Shown piece by piece: positions 47,433 to 57,205 of a DNA stretch of 64,000 nucleotides. Source of the DNA: an uncultured Planctomycetaceae bacterium (GTDB lineage: Bacteria > Planctomycetota > Planctomycetia > Pirellulales > Pirellulaceae); assembly GCA_937862885.1 (NCBI GenBank), contig CALMEE010000007.1, positions 36,469 to 100,468 on the forward strand, in the 5' to 3' direction. The notes below the pieces were generated by a model, which was not told the origin of the DNA, did no database searches, and was given only the letters and a program-made list of their open reading frames with translations. Position 1 is the stretch's first letter, and the number at the start of each line of letters is the position of its first letter. Position numbers and translations under genes: made by a program.

Positions 47433-48746
47433 ATGATGATGCGCATGAACCTACATTGTGAGTTGTTTCGACTGCTACCAACGTTAATTGGTTTGGTCTC
47501 TGTATTGCTCGGCGCCCATCAATTGGCTTCTGCGCAGACCGTTGCTTACACGCATGCGACGGTTGAGACTTTGAGTAGCCACGGGCGGCTAGAGAATGCA
47601 ACGATCCTGGTACGTTCCGGCAAGATTGTTGACGTGGGAGTCGATGTGAAGATCCCGGATGAAGCCCGTGTGGTCTCGCTGATGGGCCAGACGGTGATGC
47701 CTGGGATTATCGAGCCGTACTTAGTTTATAAGAGGACTGCCGTTTCCAGTGAAGAAACAGAAACCGTTACGTTTGGTGGACGGTCCTTTCAAATTCCAAC
47801 GACTCGTGCATTCAATCCGGGATCCTTCGATACAATCAGCGAGTACTTTTATCCATATTCGTTCGACTTTTTGCGTTACGTGCGTGCCGGAGTTGCCACG
47901 GTTAATTTGGTATCGGATGGACGCGGGCTTTCTGCCTTTGCCGACATGACCGTAGAACCCAGCGCTGACATGTTATTTGAAAGTAATGGACTACTCTTTG
48001 CGAGATTGACGAATGAAACAGCGTCGATTGATGTGATCCGCAATCCTCTGAATCCCAGACCGACAAGGGGTGCTCCGCCAACCGGGCAAACACGGCCGGG
48101 AGCCGCAGCCACTGGAAGGCCAGCTGGTGCGGAGGCGTCCGCGAGCGGTCAAGGCCAAGAGCAGACTCCTCAGTCAGGCGGGGCTACGAACGCGAATGAA
48201 GCCCAGTGGGCCGAAGTTCGCGAGGGTAAGCGGGCTCTAATCGTCAACGCAAACAATGCGGCTGCCGTTGCTCACTTAGTGCGTATCTTGAGCAACCAGC
48301 CAAAAGTCAAAGTCGTTCTGGTCGTCACGGGACCGAATGTTTATGAGGCGTTGGACCAAATTAAGGGGACCAATATCAGCTTGGTATTGAAGCCTGAAAT
48401 TGCAACGGAACCCTTTAGCGCGCGTCGAACCAACGTCGCGAAAATGGCCGCGGATAGAAATATTCCTTTCGCATTTTCTTTGACCGTGGGAGCGAATCAA
48501 CTTGAAAATACATGGGATGAACCGCTATTTCCGGTCGCGTCGTTGGTCAAAACTGGATTGAGTCGAGAATTGGCGCTGGCGGCACTGACGTCCACACCAG
48601 CAAAAATGTTGGGGATTGAGAATAATTACGGTACAATCGAAGCGGGAAAATATGCCAACCTGCTGATATTCCAGGGAGATCCGTTGACAACCGGTAGTCG
48701 CCTCAAACAAGTCATCGTAAAAGGGAGTTCGATCTATGCGAATTAA
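47433..48746 (+). CDS. Exported amidohydrolase-like protein, metal ligands lost (sixth of array)
   Basis: 437 residues from the ATG at 47433, four bases after the previous stop. Signal peptide about 12-34 (ends LASAQ). First motif VMPGIIEPYLVYK lacks both His; the later ligand sites read ALIVNANN and VLVVTGPN. A Gly/Ala/Pro-rich linker (about 210-255) divides it. The end has GTIEAGKYANLLIFQGDPL. Probably non-catalytic. It overlaps the next gene by 11 bases. Confidence 0.85.
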   Translation: MMMRMNLHCELFRLLPTLIGLVSVLLGAHQLASAQTVAYTHATVETLSSHGRLENATILVRSGKIVDVGVDVKIPDEARVVSLMGQTVMPGIIEPYLVYKRTAVSSEETETVTFGGRSFQIPTTRAFNPGSFDTISEYFYPYSFDFLRYVRAGVATVNLVSDGRGLSAFADMTVEPSADMLFESNGLLFARLTNETASIDVIRNPLNPRPTRGAPPTGQTRPGAAATGRPAGAEASASGQGQEQTPQSGGATNANEAQWAEVREGKRALIVNANNAAAVAHLVRILSNQPKVKVVLVVTGPNVYEALDQIKGTNISLVLKPEIATEPFSARRTNVAKMAADRNIPFAFSLTVGANQLENTWDEPLFPVASLVKTGLSRELALAALTSTPAKMLGIENNYGTIEAGKYANLLIFQGDPLTTGSRLKQVIVKGSSIYAN

Positions 48747-50481
48747 GTCCTCATTTAATCCAGTAATAGTTACTTGCTTCTTGATATTTGTTTCCCAAGC
48801 ATATCTGCACGCGCAAGATGGAGGCAGGGGGCGAGGGGCTCCTCAACCAATCCAGTCGCCAGCGACCGAGCAAAGCGACGAAGCCAATGATCGTGAAAAA
48901 GATGCAACTAATCCAACTCCGAAGAAGTCAAATCTGCTGGCTATCGTGGGGGGCGATGTCTATACCGTCACGGGAGAGGTGATTCGTCGCGGGATTGTAT
49001 TAATTGAAAACGGCAAGATCAAAGCGGTGGGAAGAGGGATTGAGATTCCGCATGACGCTGAGGTCATTGATGCATCAGGACAGGTTGTTACTCCCGGCTT
49101 CGTCGCGATTACGATGAGCAACATTGGGGTGCGCGGAAACGTAACCGGCAACAATCGATTAGAAGATGCGTTAGATCCTTATGATCGAAATATCAAGTAT
49201 GCATTGGGAGTTGGAATCACAACTGGCTGCATAGAATTAGCGGGAGGACGTGGTCAAGGCCGCCGCTTCCGCGATGGTGAAGAACAAGCGGCGACGGAAG
49301 ACGTCGATATGATGAATATGCCAAAGTTGTCAGATGACGGTGAGCCAAATGATGTAACGGCAGATCCGAATTCCATTCGTGAAGTGACGTTGGACGAATT
49401 GCGAGGATACACGCTGCGGGATGGAGAACCGGAGCACCGTTATTTAGGTATCGATCCTGAATTTGGCGAATATGTGACTGAATCTCAATTGGATTATGGT
49501 ATCGAGAACACGCAAATGTGCCCTTGTTGCGGCTTGCCGATCTTGCCAACTGAGCCAATTACTCCCGCGCCGCCAAGTCAGGAGCAGCCGCGCCGGTTCG
49601 CCGCAATTAAGATGAGCTATGGAAACCTAGGGGATATGTTGATTAAAGAAAATGTTTTCTACAGTCCTGCTCCTGGGGGCTTGACGGGTGCGTTAAACCG
49701 TCACAATTGGCGTCGTGATGTGCGCCAAGCCCGCGAGGCGATGGAAAAGGCTGCTGCGGACGCTGCCGGTCGCGCACAAGGTCAGGCTCCAGCCGGTGGA
49801 AACCAGGCTGATTCGCGTGATGCCATGCGGCAACGTATGGCTGCTGCCGCATCCGGTAACCGTGCGGGGGGAGCAAACGCGCTGACGCCGTTGCTTAAAA
49901 AGGAAGTCTCCCTGCGTATCACGGCCAATACCGTAAATGAGATTCGGGACATGATCGCGTTGGCGGAGGAATTGGATTACAACCTAGTGATTGACGGTGG
50001 AATTGAAGCTTGGCTGGTGGCCAGCGAGTTAAGTAAGACGAACGTTCCCGTCATTTTTACTCCCCGCCAGCGTCGTGATCCACGCGTTGGTGAGGATGAG
50101 AGTTCTGGCAGCTCTATTGAATCGACCGGGATCTTTGAATCTAATGGGGTGGGGTTCGCAGTTGCTTCGTTGAGTCCCTCGATAAGCTTGGATGGCATTG
50201 CCGGACGTGATTTGACAAGCCTACCGTTAGAGGCGGCTTTTGCGGTACGTGGTGGTGCGAGCAACAATACAGCATTGGAAGCGATTACGATTGTGCCCGC
50301 TCGAATGATGGGCCTGCAGGATCGAATCGGAAGTATCGAAGTTGGCAAAGACGCTGACTTGTTAATATTGAACGGCCATCCATTGGATTATCGATCGTAC
50401 GTCGAGACTGCGATCGTGGCTGGAAAAGTCTGCTATGAACGACCGAAAGATCGCGTCTTTCCTGTTTACGACCGACGATAG
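48736..50481 (+). CDS. Exported amidohydrolase-like protein, metal ligands lost, with added Cys cluster (seventh of array)
   Basis: 581 residues. Signal peptide about 6-26 (ends LHAQ). First motif VTPGFVAITMSNIG has no His; later ligand sites read LRITANT and LVIDGGI. An insertion about 175-300 is rich in Asp, Glu and Arg and contains CPCCGLPILP, a possible metal-binding or thiol cluster absent from the other members. The second insertion (about 330-385) is Ala/Gln rich. The end GSIEVGKDADLLILNGHPLDYRSYVE is intact. Ribosome site AAAGGGAG upstream. Confidence 0.85.
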   Translation: MRIKSSFNPVIVTCFLIFVSQAYLHAQDGGRGRGAPQPIQSPATEQSDEANDREKDATNPTPKKSNLLAIVGGDVYTVTGEVIRRGIVLIENGKIKAVGRGIEIPHDAEVIDASGQVVTPGFVAITMSNIGVRGNVTGNNRLEDALDPYDRNIKYALGVGITTGCIELAGGRGQGRRFRDGEEQAATEDVDMMNMPKLSDDGEPNDVTADPNSIREVTLDELRGYTLRDGEPEHRYLGIDPEFGEYVTESQLDYGIENTQMCPCCGLPILPTEPITPAPPSQEQPRRFAAIKMSYGNLGDMLIKENVFYSPAPGGLTGALNRHNWRRDVRQAREAMEKAAADAAGRAQGQAPAGGNQADSRDAMRQRMAAAASGNRAGGANALTPLLKKEVSLRITANTVNEIRDMIALAEELDYNLVIDGGIEAWLVASELSKTNVPVIFTPRQRRDPRVGEDESSGSSIESTGIFESNGVGFAVASLSPSISLDGIAGRDLTSLPLEAAFAVRGGASNNTALEAITIVPARMMGLQDRIGSIEVGKDADLLILNGHPLDYRSYVETAIVAGKVCYERPKDRVFPVYDRR

Positions 50482-50504
50482 AATGGCATACTGAGTGATC
50501 GAAT

Positions 50505-50930
50505 ATGCCAGAGATCTTTGAGTACCAACGACGTGTCGAGTTTCGTGATACCGACATGGCTGGCATCGTACATTTCTCAGTTTTCTTTGCCTACATGGAA
50601 GAGGCGGAGCACGCTATGCTGCGTAGCCTGGGTACTAATGTGCACGCAGATGTTGACGGCCAGAAGATCAGTTGGCCGCGAGTTCGCGCAACGTGTGATT
50701 ACCGTCGACCATTGCGGTACGACGACTTATTTACGGTAGCGGTGCAAGTCATTTCGATAGGCGAAAAAAGCATCACCTACGGTTTCGTGGTGACGCGTGA
50801 GAGCGAATTGATCGCTGAGGGTTCGATCACAGCCGTTTGTTGCGTCGTTAAACACGATGCTCCGCCTCAATCAATCCAGATCCCTGAGAGTTTTCGCAAA
50901 ATATTCGCGGTTGACAATCAGCAAGCGTGA
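50505..50930 (+). CDS. Acyl-CoA thioesterase (4HBT hotdog fold, YbgC/FadM-like)
   Basis: 141 residues. Hotdog motif YQRRVEFRDTDMAGIVHFSVFFAYMEEAEHAML with Asp in DTDMAGIVH as the candidate catalytic residue, and SWPRVRATCDYRRPLRYDD and VVTRESELIAEGSITAVCV-like end typical of the family. Hydrolyses acyl-CoA or related thioesters in the cytoplasm. It starts 23 bases after the last amidohydrolase gene, so probably shares its transcript, though a functional link is unclear. Confidence 0.88.
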   Translation: MPEIFEYQRRVEFRDTDMAGIVHFSVFFAYMEEAEHAMLRSLGTNVHADVDGQKISWPRVRATCDYRRPLRYDDLFTVAVQVISIGEKSITYGFVVTRESELIAEGSITAVCCVVKHDAPPQSIQIPESFRKIFAVDNQQA

Positions 50931-51003
50931 GGATACGAATTTTGGATCAACGTTTCACTTCGCGCCGGTCCGAACCCCTACAGTTCCAATAAGCGTTTCA
51001 ATA

Positions 51004-51681
51004 ATGGCTGACTTGCTGGTAGATAAGTTGACTAAATCCTTCCCTACACCGACGGATCCATTGGTCGTGCTGCATGAAGTGTCATTTGTCGCAAGCAACG
51101 GGGAAAATATAGCTGTCGTCGGGCCTAGCGGCTCAGGCAAGAGTACATTGTTGCATGTGCTGGGTACCCTGGATCAGCCAACGAGCGGGCGGGTTGAACT
51201 ATTAGGCGCGGATCCGTTTCATCTGAGCGAACGCGAATTAGCTCATTTCCGCAATTCCCATATTGGATTTGTGTTTCAGGAACACTTTTTACTTCCCCAG
51301 TTGTCAGCCCTCGAAAACGTATTGATTCCAGCGGTTGCTGAGTCGCGCGCCGGCGGTGAACTGCTTGAACGAGCACATGAATTGCTGAATGACGTTGGCT
51401 TATCGAAGAGAAAACAGCATCGACCGGCTGAGCTTTCAGGTGGCGAGCGTCAACGAGTTGCGGTTGCTCGTGCGCTTTTGATGAAACCAAAACTGGTGTT
51501 GGCTGATGAGCCTACTGGCAGCCTAGATCGTGCCAACTCTGAACAAATTCACCGCATGTTACTTAATTTGCAACAGCGGGAGCAGGTAATTCTCATCTGC
51601 GTCACACACAATGAGCGGCTGGCCGAAGAGTTTCAACGAATCATGCGTTTCGAGGACGGTAAATTGGTCGAAAATGGATAA
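51004..51681 (+). CDS. ABC transporter ATPase (LolD/MacB-type)
   Basis: 225 residues from the ATG at 51004. Walker A GPSGSGKST (40-48), Q-loop FQEHFLL, signature LSGGERQR, Walker B LVLADEPTG, and a final H-loop (VTHNE). This class drives FtsX-type permeases that move lipoproteins or other large molecules. The stop overlaps the permease start by 8 bases (ATGGATAA), so the two form one transporter. It follows the thioesterase gene by about 70 bases. Confidence 0.93.
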   Translation: MADLLVDKLTKSFPTPTDPLVVLHEVSFVASNGENIAVVGPSGSGKSTLLHVLGTLDQPTSGRVELLGADPFHLSERELAHFRNSHIGFVFQEHFLLPQLSALENVLIPAVAESRAGGELLERAHELLNDVGLSKRKQHRPAELSGGERQRVAVARALLMKPKLVLADEPTGSLDRANSEQIHRMLLNLQQREQVILICVTHNERLAEEFQRIMRFEDGKLVENG

Positions 51682-54600
51682 GTCCACTCCCCTGCCCTGG
51701 TGGCGTTTGAGCGTGCGCGGCCTGCTCTACCACAAACGAGTGAACATAGCTGTCGCCCTAGGTGTGGCTGCGGCAAGTGCCGTATTGTCGGGTGCCCTGA
51801 TTGTCGGCGAGAGCATGCGCGGCAGCCTGCGTGAATTGACTCTTGATCGTCTCGGTGCAATCGACATTGTCGTAGCTACACCAGGTTACTTCAGTGAGTC
51901 GCTTGCGATTGAAGATGATGCGGTGACCAAGGATCAGCAGATTCAGGCTGTGCCGATTATCTTTTTTCCCAACGGAACGGTTGAACAAAGCTCTGCGCGG
52001 GCAGGTTCGATCACACGCCGCGCGTCGAGCGTCAGTATCATCGGATGCCGCAAAGATTTTTGGGAACTATTTGCTGATACGCCGTGGAGTGAGGAGCTTG
52101 GTCGCGATGAAATTGTCTTGAATCAGACGCTGGCCAATGATTTAGGTATTGGCGACATCGACCCAGAAGCCCAAGAATTGCGGATTACAATCGGCATTCC
52201 CGATCAGAAATTGCTTCCCTCGGATAGTGCCCTGGGGGAGAAACTGGATTTGGTACATCGCATCGTCAACCTGCGAGTGCGCAGCATCATCCCCTCACGA
52301 GGACCAGGGCGGTTCGGCTTGCATCCAACCCAACTTCCACCTCGCAATGCATTTGTATCGCTCGAACTGCTCCAGCGTGAGCTAACGCCTTCCGTGTTGA
52401 AATACAAATCGGATTCCAGTCAAGCGAACATGCTATTGCTCGATGTGCCTGATTCCGTGTCGTTAACCGAAATTCAAAACCGTTTATCGCCATCTGCCGA
52501 AGACATGGGTTTGCGAATTAAACGAGTTACGCAAGTTCATCCGGTCGCGAGTGAGCCTGGACAGGAAGCGGAATCCCAGACGATTTTTGACTACTTTTCG
52601 ATCTCGTCGGATCGGTTGGTTATTGAGCCCTTTGTGGCCACATCGATTCGCCATGTATTTCCGGATGCAGCGGACGTGTTCGTTTATATGGTCAATGAAA
52701 TGTATCTTTCCGCTGAAAAGAAGTCTGTAATACCTTTTTCGATTACCGCTGGAATCGACTTTGACCGTGGGTTTGCGCCAGTCTCGTTAGCTACCAAGGA
52801 AAACGCTGTACCGCTGGGTGATCAACAGATCGCGTTGACCGAGTGGGCCGCCACCAATCTTGACGTCAAGATTGGTGATCAGTTGTCGATCGTTTACTTT
52901 GAACCTGAATCGACCAGCACAGAACAGACGGAGTTAACCGCACACTTTACAGTGGCTGATATTCTGAAATTGACGGAACCGGAGACGCCATTCGACATTC
53001 GCCGGGGACGCGTTTTCAGTCGGGCGACATTTCAAAATCAACCGCAAGTGACCAATGATCCTGATTTGACCCCCGAAGTTCCTGGGTTGACTGATGCTGC
53101 GTCGATTGATGCCTGGGATCTTCCCTTTGAAACGGCTGATAAAATTCGGCCGGAAGATGACCAGTTCTGGGAATACTACCGGACGACACCAAAGGCTTAC
53201 TTGTCCTTGGCTGAATCGCGCCGGTTGTGGGCAAGTCGTTTTGGTGATACGACGTCGTTTAGAGTCAGGCCAACTGAAGGTCTTGATGAGTTGGCAATTT
53301 CGCGGCGATTGCTGGAGCAGTTTAAACGCGATGGTCATTTGGGCGGCATCCAAGTTATCCCGATTCGAGCGCAAGGATTGCAGGCGGCAAGTGGGGCTAC
53401 GCCTTTCGACGTTTTGTTCCTCATGTTGAGCATGTTTGTGATTGGGTCGGCATTGATTTTGGTGTCGTTGCTGTTCAAGTTAGGTATGGAGCAACGAGGG
53501 TGTGAAATCGGGTTGTTGCAGGCGGTTGGATTTAAGGGTTCCGTACTAAACTACATTTGGCTGCTTGAGTCCATCGGTGTGTGTGCAATCGGGGCTTTGG
53601 TAGGCAGTGTGCTGGGCATTGTTTACGCGTGGCTGATGTTGTTGGGTTTGAAGACTTGGTGGTTAGGTGCGATTGCGACACCATTTTTGGATCTACATGC
53701 CAGTTGGTCGACGATGGTGATTGGAGCAACCTTGGGTATCCTTGTTTGTTTGCTGACAATCTATTGGTCGATTCGTCGGTTTACAAAGGTCCCTGCCAAA
53801 CAGCTGTTGTTAGGCGCGAATTCTCAGCCGTCCATACAGGGAAACTCACCTAAGTATTTCAAGTGGTTGGCTGGTTGCGCAATAGCTCTTGCCGGTTTGA
53901 TTGGAATTGTGGCCACGCAATTAGTGGGCGAAAGTCAAGCTGCAGCATTTCTGTTTGTCGGATTTTTGGCTTTGGTTGCGATGCTGCTGATGACATGGCA
54001 ACGACTTTCGAAGCCACCGAATACTCAATTTCTAGCAAGCCTGACAGAGCGGTCGCACGGCTTATCCCTGGGGAATAAGAGCCTGTTGCAATTAGCCATG
54101 TCGAACGCTAATCGCCATCCATTGAGGAGCACATTGACAATTGGCCTGGTCGCTGTGGCCGCATTTATGATTCTGGCTATCAGCGCTTTCCGTTTGTCTC
54201 CGACTGAAGAAGGCACTGCAGGATTCGACTTCGTTGCGCAAACGAACCAGCCTGTTTATGATGAAATCGAACGTTTGGCTGATGGTGCGACCATCCTCCG
54301 CATGCGTTATAAGACCGGTGAAGATGCGAGTTGTAATAATCTGTTCCAATCGACTCAACCACGCGTGTTGGGAGTTACTCAAGAGTTCATTGACTATTTT
54401 GATCAAGCGGAAATGTCATTTGCGTGGTTTGGCCATGTGACTGGGGCTCCTGAAATAGCGTCCAATCCTTGGAGAGTTCTGGATCCCAATACTTCCAAGC
54501 AAACTGCTGATACAACCAAAGTAGTTCCGGTTGTGATCGACAAGAATACGGCTTGGTATAGTTTAAAGGTCTATCTTCCGGGGCAAGAGTTCTCAATTAA

Positions 54601-55249
54601 ATTCGACTCTGGCGAGGAGGTTCAATTTCGGTTGGTAGGTTTATTGGATAACACGGTGCTGCAGGGGAGTTTGTTGATTGGTGAGCCAGATTTTGTCAGG
54701 CGATTTCCCGACATTGCTGGCTACCGCTACTTTTTGATCAAAGGGGCTGCAGTTGATGAGAATGGCGATAGGAAAAGCGTGATCGAGCGATTATCCGGTG
54801 GCTTAGCCGATCAAGGATTTGAGTCACGTTCGACGGTTGAATTGCTGGCGGGTTTCTTGGCGGTCCAGAATACGTATCTAAGTACCTTTCAAAGCTTAGG
54901 AGCGTTGGGGCTATTATTGGGCACCTTTGGCTTAGCTTCAGTGCAAGCCCGCAGCGTTTTCGAACGACGCAAGGAATTGGCTTTGTTGCGTGCGGTTGGC
55001 TTTTCCAATTTGCGTTTGAAAAAGCTGGTATTGATGGAAAACGTGTTGTTGCTGTTTGCGGGATTAGCGATTGGTTCGTTGGCGGCGTTGCTTGCGACGA
55101 CACCTTTTGCGATTTTGGGACGAGCTGGCTTCCCTTGGCGCGAACTTGTTGCAGTTTTTGTTGTCGTATCTTGTGTGGGTTTGGCGACCAGTTGGCTGAC
55201 GGCGCGTTCCATTGAGAAACTGCCCATTTTGCAATCCTTACGTGTCTAG
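51674..55249 (+). CDS. Large FtsX-type ABC permease (double permease)
   Basis: 1191 residues. An N-terminal membrane helix (about 18-40) and a large extracytoplasmic region, then two FtsX-like blocks: about 595-790 (FVIGSALILVSLLFKLG, GCEIGLLQAVGFKGSVLNYIWLLE) and about 850-1190 (ANRHPLRSTLTIGLVAVAAFMILAIS, RKELALLRAVGFSNLRLKKLVLMENVLLLFAGLAIGSLAALLA). The double FtsX layout matches the LolCE/MacB-like permeases of unknown substrate. Translated with the ATPase at 51004. tRNA-Leu follows. Confidence 0.9.
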   Translation: MDKSTPLPWWRLSVRGLLYHKRVNIAVALGVAAASAVLSGALIVGESMRGSLRELTLDRLGAIDIVVATPGYFSESLAIEDDAVTKDQQIQAVPIIFFPNGTVEQSSARAGSITRRASSVSIIGCRKDFWELFADTPWSEELGRDEIVLNQTLANDLGIGDIDPEAQELRITIGIPDQKLLPSDSALGEKLDLVHRIVNLRVRSIIPSRGPGRFGLHPTQLPPRNAFVSLELLQRELTPSVLKYKSDSSQANMLLLDVPDSVSLTEIQNRLSPSAEDMGLRIKRVTQVHPVASEPGQEAESQTIFDYFSISSDRLVIEPFVATSIRHVFPDAADVFVYMVNEMYLSAEKKSVIPFSITAGIDFDRGFAPVSLATKENAVPLGDQQIALTEWAATNLDVKIGDQLSIVYFEPESTSTEQTELTAHFTVADILKLTEPETPFDIRRGRVFSRATFQNQPQVTNDPDLTPEVPGLTDAASIDAWDLPFETADKIRPEDDQFWEYYRTTPKAYLSLAESRRLWASRFGDTTSFRVRPTEGLDELAISRRLLEQFKRDGHLGGIQVIPIRAQGLQAASGATPFDVLFLMLSMFVIGSALILVSLLFKLGMEQRGCEIGLLQAVGFKGSVLNYIWLLESIGVCAIGALVGSVLGIVYAWLMLLGLKTWWLGAIATPFLDLHASWSTMVIGATLGILVCLLTIYWSIRRFTKVPAKQLLLGANSQPSIQGNSPKYFKWLAGCAIALAGLIGIVATQLVGESQAAAFLFVGFLALVAMLLMTWQRLSKPPNTQFLASLTERSHGLSLGNKSLLQLAMSNANRHPLRSTLTIGLVAVAAFMILAISAFRLSPTEEGTAGFDFVAQTNQPVYDEIERLADGATILRMRYKTGEDASCNNLFQSTQPRVLGVTQEFIDYFDQAEMSFAWFGHVTGAPEIASNPWRVLDPNTSKQTADTTKVVPVVIDKNTAWYSLKVYLPGQEFSIKFDSGEEVQFRLVGLLDNTVLQGSLLIGEPDFVRRFPDIAGYRYFLIKGAAVDENGDRKSVIERLSGGLADQGFESRSTVELLAGFLAVQNTYLSTFQSLGALGLLLGTFGLASVQARSVFERRKELALLRAVGFSNLRLKKLVLMENVLLLFAGLAIGSLAALLATTPFAILGRAGFPWRELVAVFVVVSCVGLATSWLTARSIEKLPILQSLRV

Positions 55250-55397
55250 GTCAGCAACAATTTTGATTTCTGTATGTCCCAGATGTTTTTTGCATGGGCA
55301 AGGATAGTGGGTCTGGACTTTAGTCTCATCTCAATTATTGACGGCATCTAGACTTGCCGAGGGGAATCGGGATTTGGTACAATTTCGACTTCAGTTC

Positions 55398-55479
55398 GGC
55401 GGTGTGGCGGAATGGCAGACGCGCTTGATTCAAAATCAAGTGTCCTATGGACGTGGAGGTTCGACTCCTCTCACCGCTA
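55398..55479 (+). tRNA. tRNA-Leu (anticodon CAA)
   Basis: An 82-base cloverleaf. Acceptor GGCGGTG pairs with CACCGCT (first pair G-U), D-arm GCGGAATGGCAGACGCGC, anticodon stem CTTGA/TCAAG with loop TTCAAAA (anticodon CAA, reading UUG), a long variable arm with GTCC/GGAC, and the T-loop TTCGACT. The discriminator is A, as in leucine tRNAs. CCA is not encoded. The long variable arm marks class II. Confidence 0.95.
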
Positions 55480-55833
55480 TCCTGATTCTCAAAATCCTTA
55501 TTGGAGAATTCTTCTTCACACAATCCAGGTGAAGTCCTGTTCTATTCAGTGTGCCGCGCCCTCTTGCGGTTTTGTTGTGAAACGCGCGAAGAGTAACGGA
55601 TTAGTAGTTGGCCCGCGCAGCATTGTTCCGGCTGAATTGAGTCACGGCAACTGAAGGTTGGCTTGGCAACGACGAGTCCGAGATTCACCGAAAATTTGAG
55701 AGTGGAAACGCGGGCCAAAGAACCAAAACGGGATGCTTATTGAGCCGAGGTTCGTCGGATCGAATTCGCGATATTATGCTGACCATTGACTATGTCCCAC
55801 CGCAGATGCAAGTGAGGACCAATTGCTGGCAAA
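55480..55833. other. Intergenic region between tRNA-Leu and the MacAB-like operon
   Basis: About 350 bases, the end of a minus-strand operon on its right. No gene recognised, and no clear hairpin with a T run. Confidence 0.4.
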
Positions 55834-57177
55834 CTATTCGTGCCGCAGAGCTTCGATCGGGTCCATTTTGGCCGCACGAATCGCCGGATAAAGCCCGAAA
55901 ACAATCCCCACAGCCACAGAGATGCCAAATGAAATGGGTACCGACATCAACACGATGTTTGGTGTCATGTTTTGGATTTCTGGAGGAAGCCCCTCAAAAA
56001 TATCTGGTCGGAAATAGGCGAGTCGATCGCGAATGGGTACCACGAGAAACGTTGCCAAACAGCCCAAAACGATTCCAATGATGCCGCCGAAAATCGATAG
56101 AACGACCGTTTCAACCAAGAACTGTCGCACAATATCGCCTTGCTTAGCCCCCAACGCGCGGCGAATACCGATTTCCCTTGTGCGTTCCGTTACCGTTGCC
56201 AACATAATATTCATAATGCCGATACCACCGACCAACAATGAAATGCCAGCAATCACAGCCAGGAAGATCAAGAAAACTTGACGGGTTGCCTCAGCTCGTT
56301 TAATCAACTCGTAAGGCACGATAATGGCAAAATCTTGACGTAGAGGCTTATCCCGCAGCAGTGTATTCTTGACCAGGTCCGAAATCTCTTGAATGTTTTT
56401 GATGTCTGCTACTTGCACCGTAAGTTGACTAAGCTCGAAATGGTCGACGCTAAATGAGCCGCTGGCCCGTTTCACCTCTTGGTCGCCCATTCGGCTCTCC
56501 ATCGCCGTAATTGGAATATAGACGTCATAGGAAAAATCTTGTGCCGCCAATGAGCCACCGATCGCTGCCGTTGCATCACGATATTTCAGCACTCCCACGA
56601 TTTCGTAGAATTGCCCTTTTTCAGGCATGAAAATTTGCTTTTTGATGGGGTCTTCTGAAGGAAACAATTTGTCGGCGAGGACGCCGGCAATCACGCAGAC
56701 GGGGAGTTTGCGCTCGACTTCGCGCGGTGTCAGAAAGTGCCCGCGGGCCATTTCGAGCCTGTTGACACTTTGATAGTCAGAAGTGCAACCAACTAGCCGA
56801 CCATCAATGGGTTTGACATTCGGGTTTCCTTGATAAGAGAACTTCATCGGAAGTTCACGGATGGGAATGACATTCTTGATTGTCGGGATCGTTCGCTCAA
56901 TCAGTCGTTGTTCGGCACGGGTGATCCCGTACATTTTGATCTCGCGAAAGTTAGCGCCTGCTTCCGAAGGTGGCTTGATCGTTCGGATCATGATGTTTTC
57001 GGCACCAAGATCCTCAATCTGCTTTTGCGCTTGTTCGCTGATCCCATCACCGATTGCCAGCAACGTGATCACGCTGAAAACACCAATCAAGATCCCGAGC
57101 ATGGTCAACATTGACCGCATGGGATGCAGCAGTAAATTCTTAATGCCCAGTTGAAAAGTGCGAATCCAAACAATCAT
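55834..57177 (-). CDS. MacB-type ABC permease
   Basis: 447 residues from the ATG at 57177 (a TTG at 57204 is in frame). Layout: N-terminal membrane helix (LTMLGILIGVFSVITLLAIGDG), an extracytoplasmic MacB-PCD domain, then three membrane helices (LIFLAVIAGISLLVGGIGIMNIMLA, FLVETVVLSIFGGIIGIVLGCL, SVPISFGISVAVGIVFGLYP). RTREIGIRRALGA is the FtsX coupling motif and PIEALRHE the usual end. Together with the ATPase and the fusion protein upstream it forms a tripartite-type exporter. Confidence 0.93.
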   Translation of the reverse strand: MIVWIRTFQLGIKNLLLHPMRSMLTMLGILIGVFSVITLLAIGDGISEQAQKQIEDLGAENIMIRTIKPPSEAGANFREIKMYGITRAEQRLIERTIPTIKNVIPIRELPMKFSYQGNPNVKPIDGRLVGCTSDYQSVNRLEMARGHFLTPREVERKLPVCVIAGVLADKLFPSEDPIKKQIFMPEKGQFYEIVGVLKYRDATAAIGGSLAAQDFSYDVYIPITAMESRMGDQEVKRASGSFSVDHFELSQLTVQVADIKNIQEISDLVKNTLLRDKPLRQDFAIIVPYELIKRAEATRQVFLIFLAVIAGISLLVGGIGIMNIMLATVTERTREIGIRRALGAKQGDIVRQFLVETVVLSIFGGIIGIVLGCLATFLVVPIRDRLAYFRPDIFEGLPPEIQNMTPNIVLMSVPISFGISVAVGIVFGLYPAIRAAKMDPIEALRHE

Positions 57178-57205
57178 CGAGATTACATAAAAAAGGAAAT
57201 TCAAT

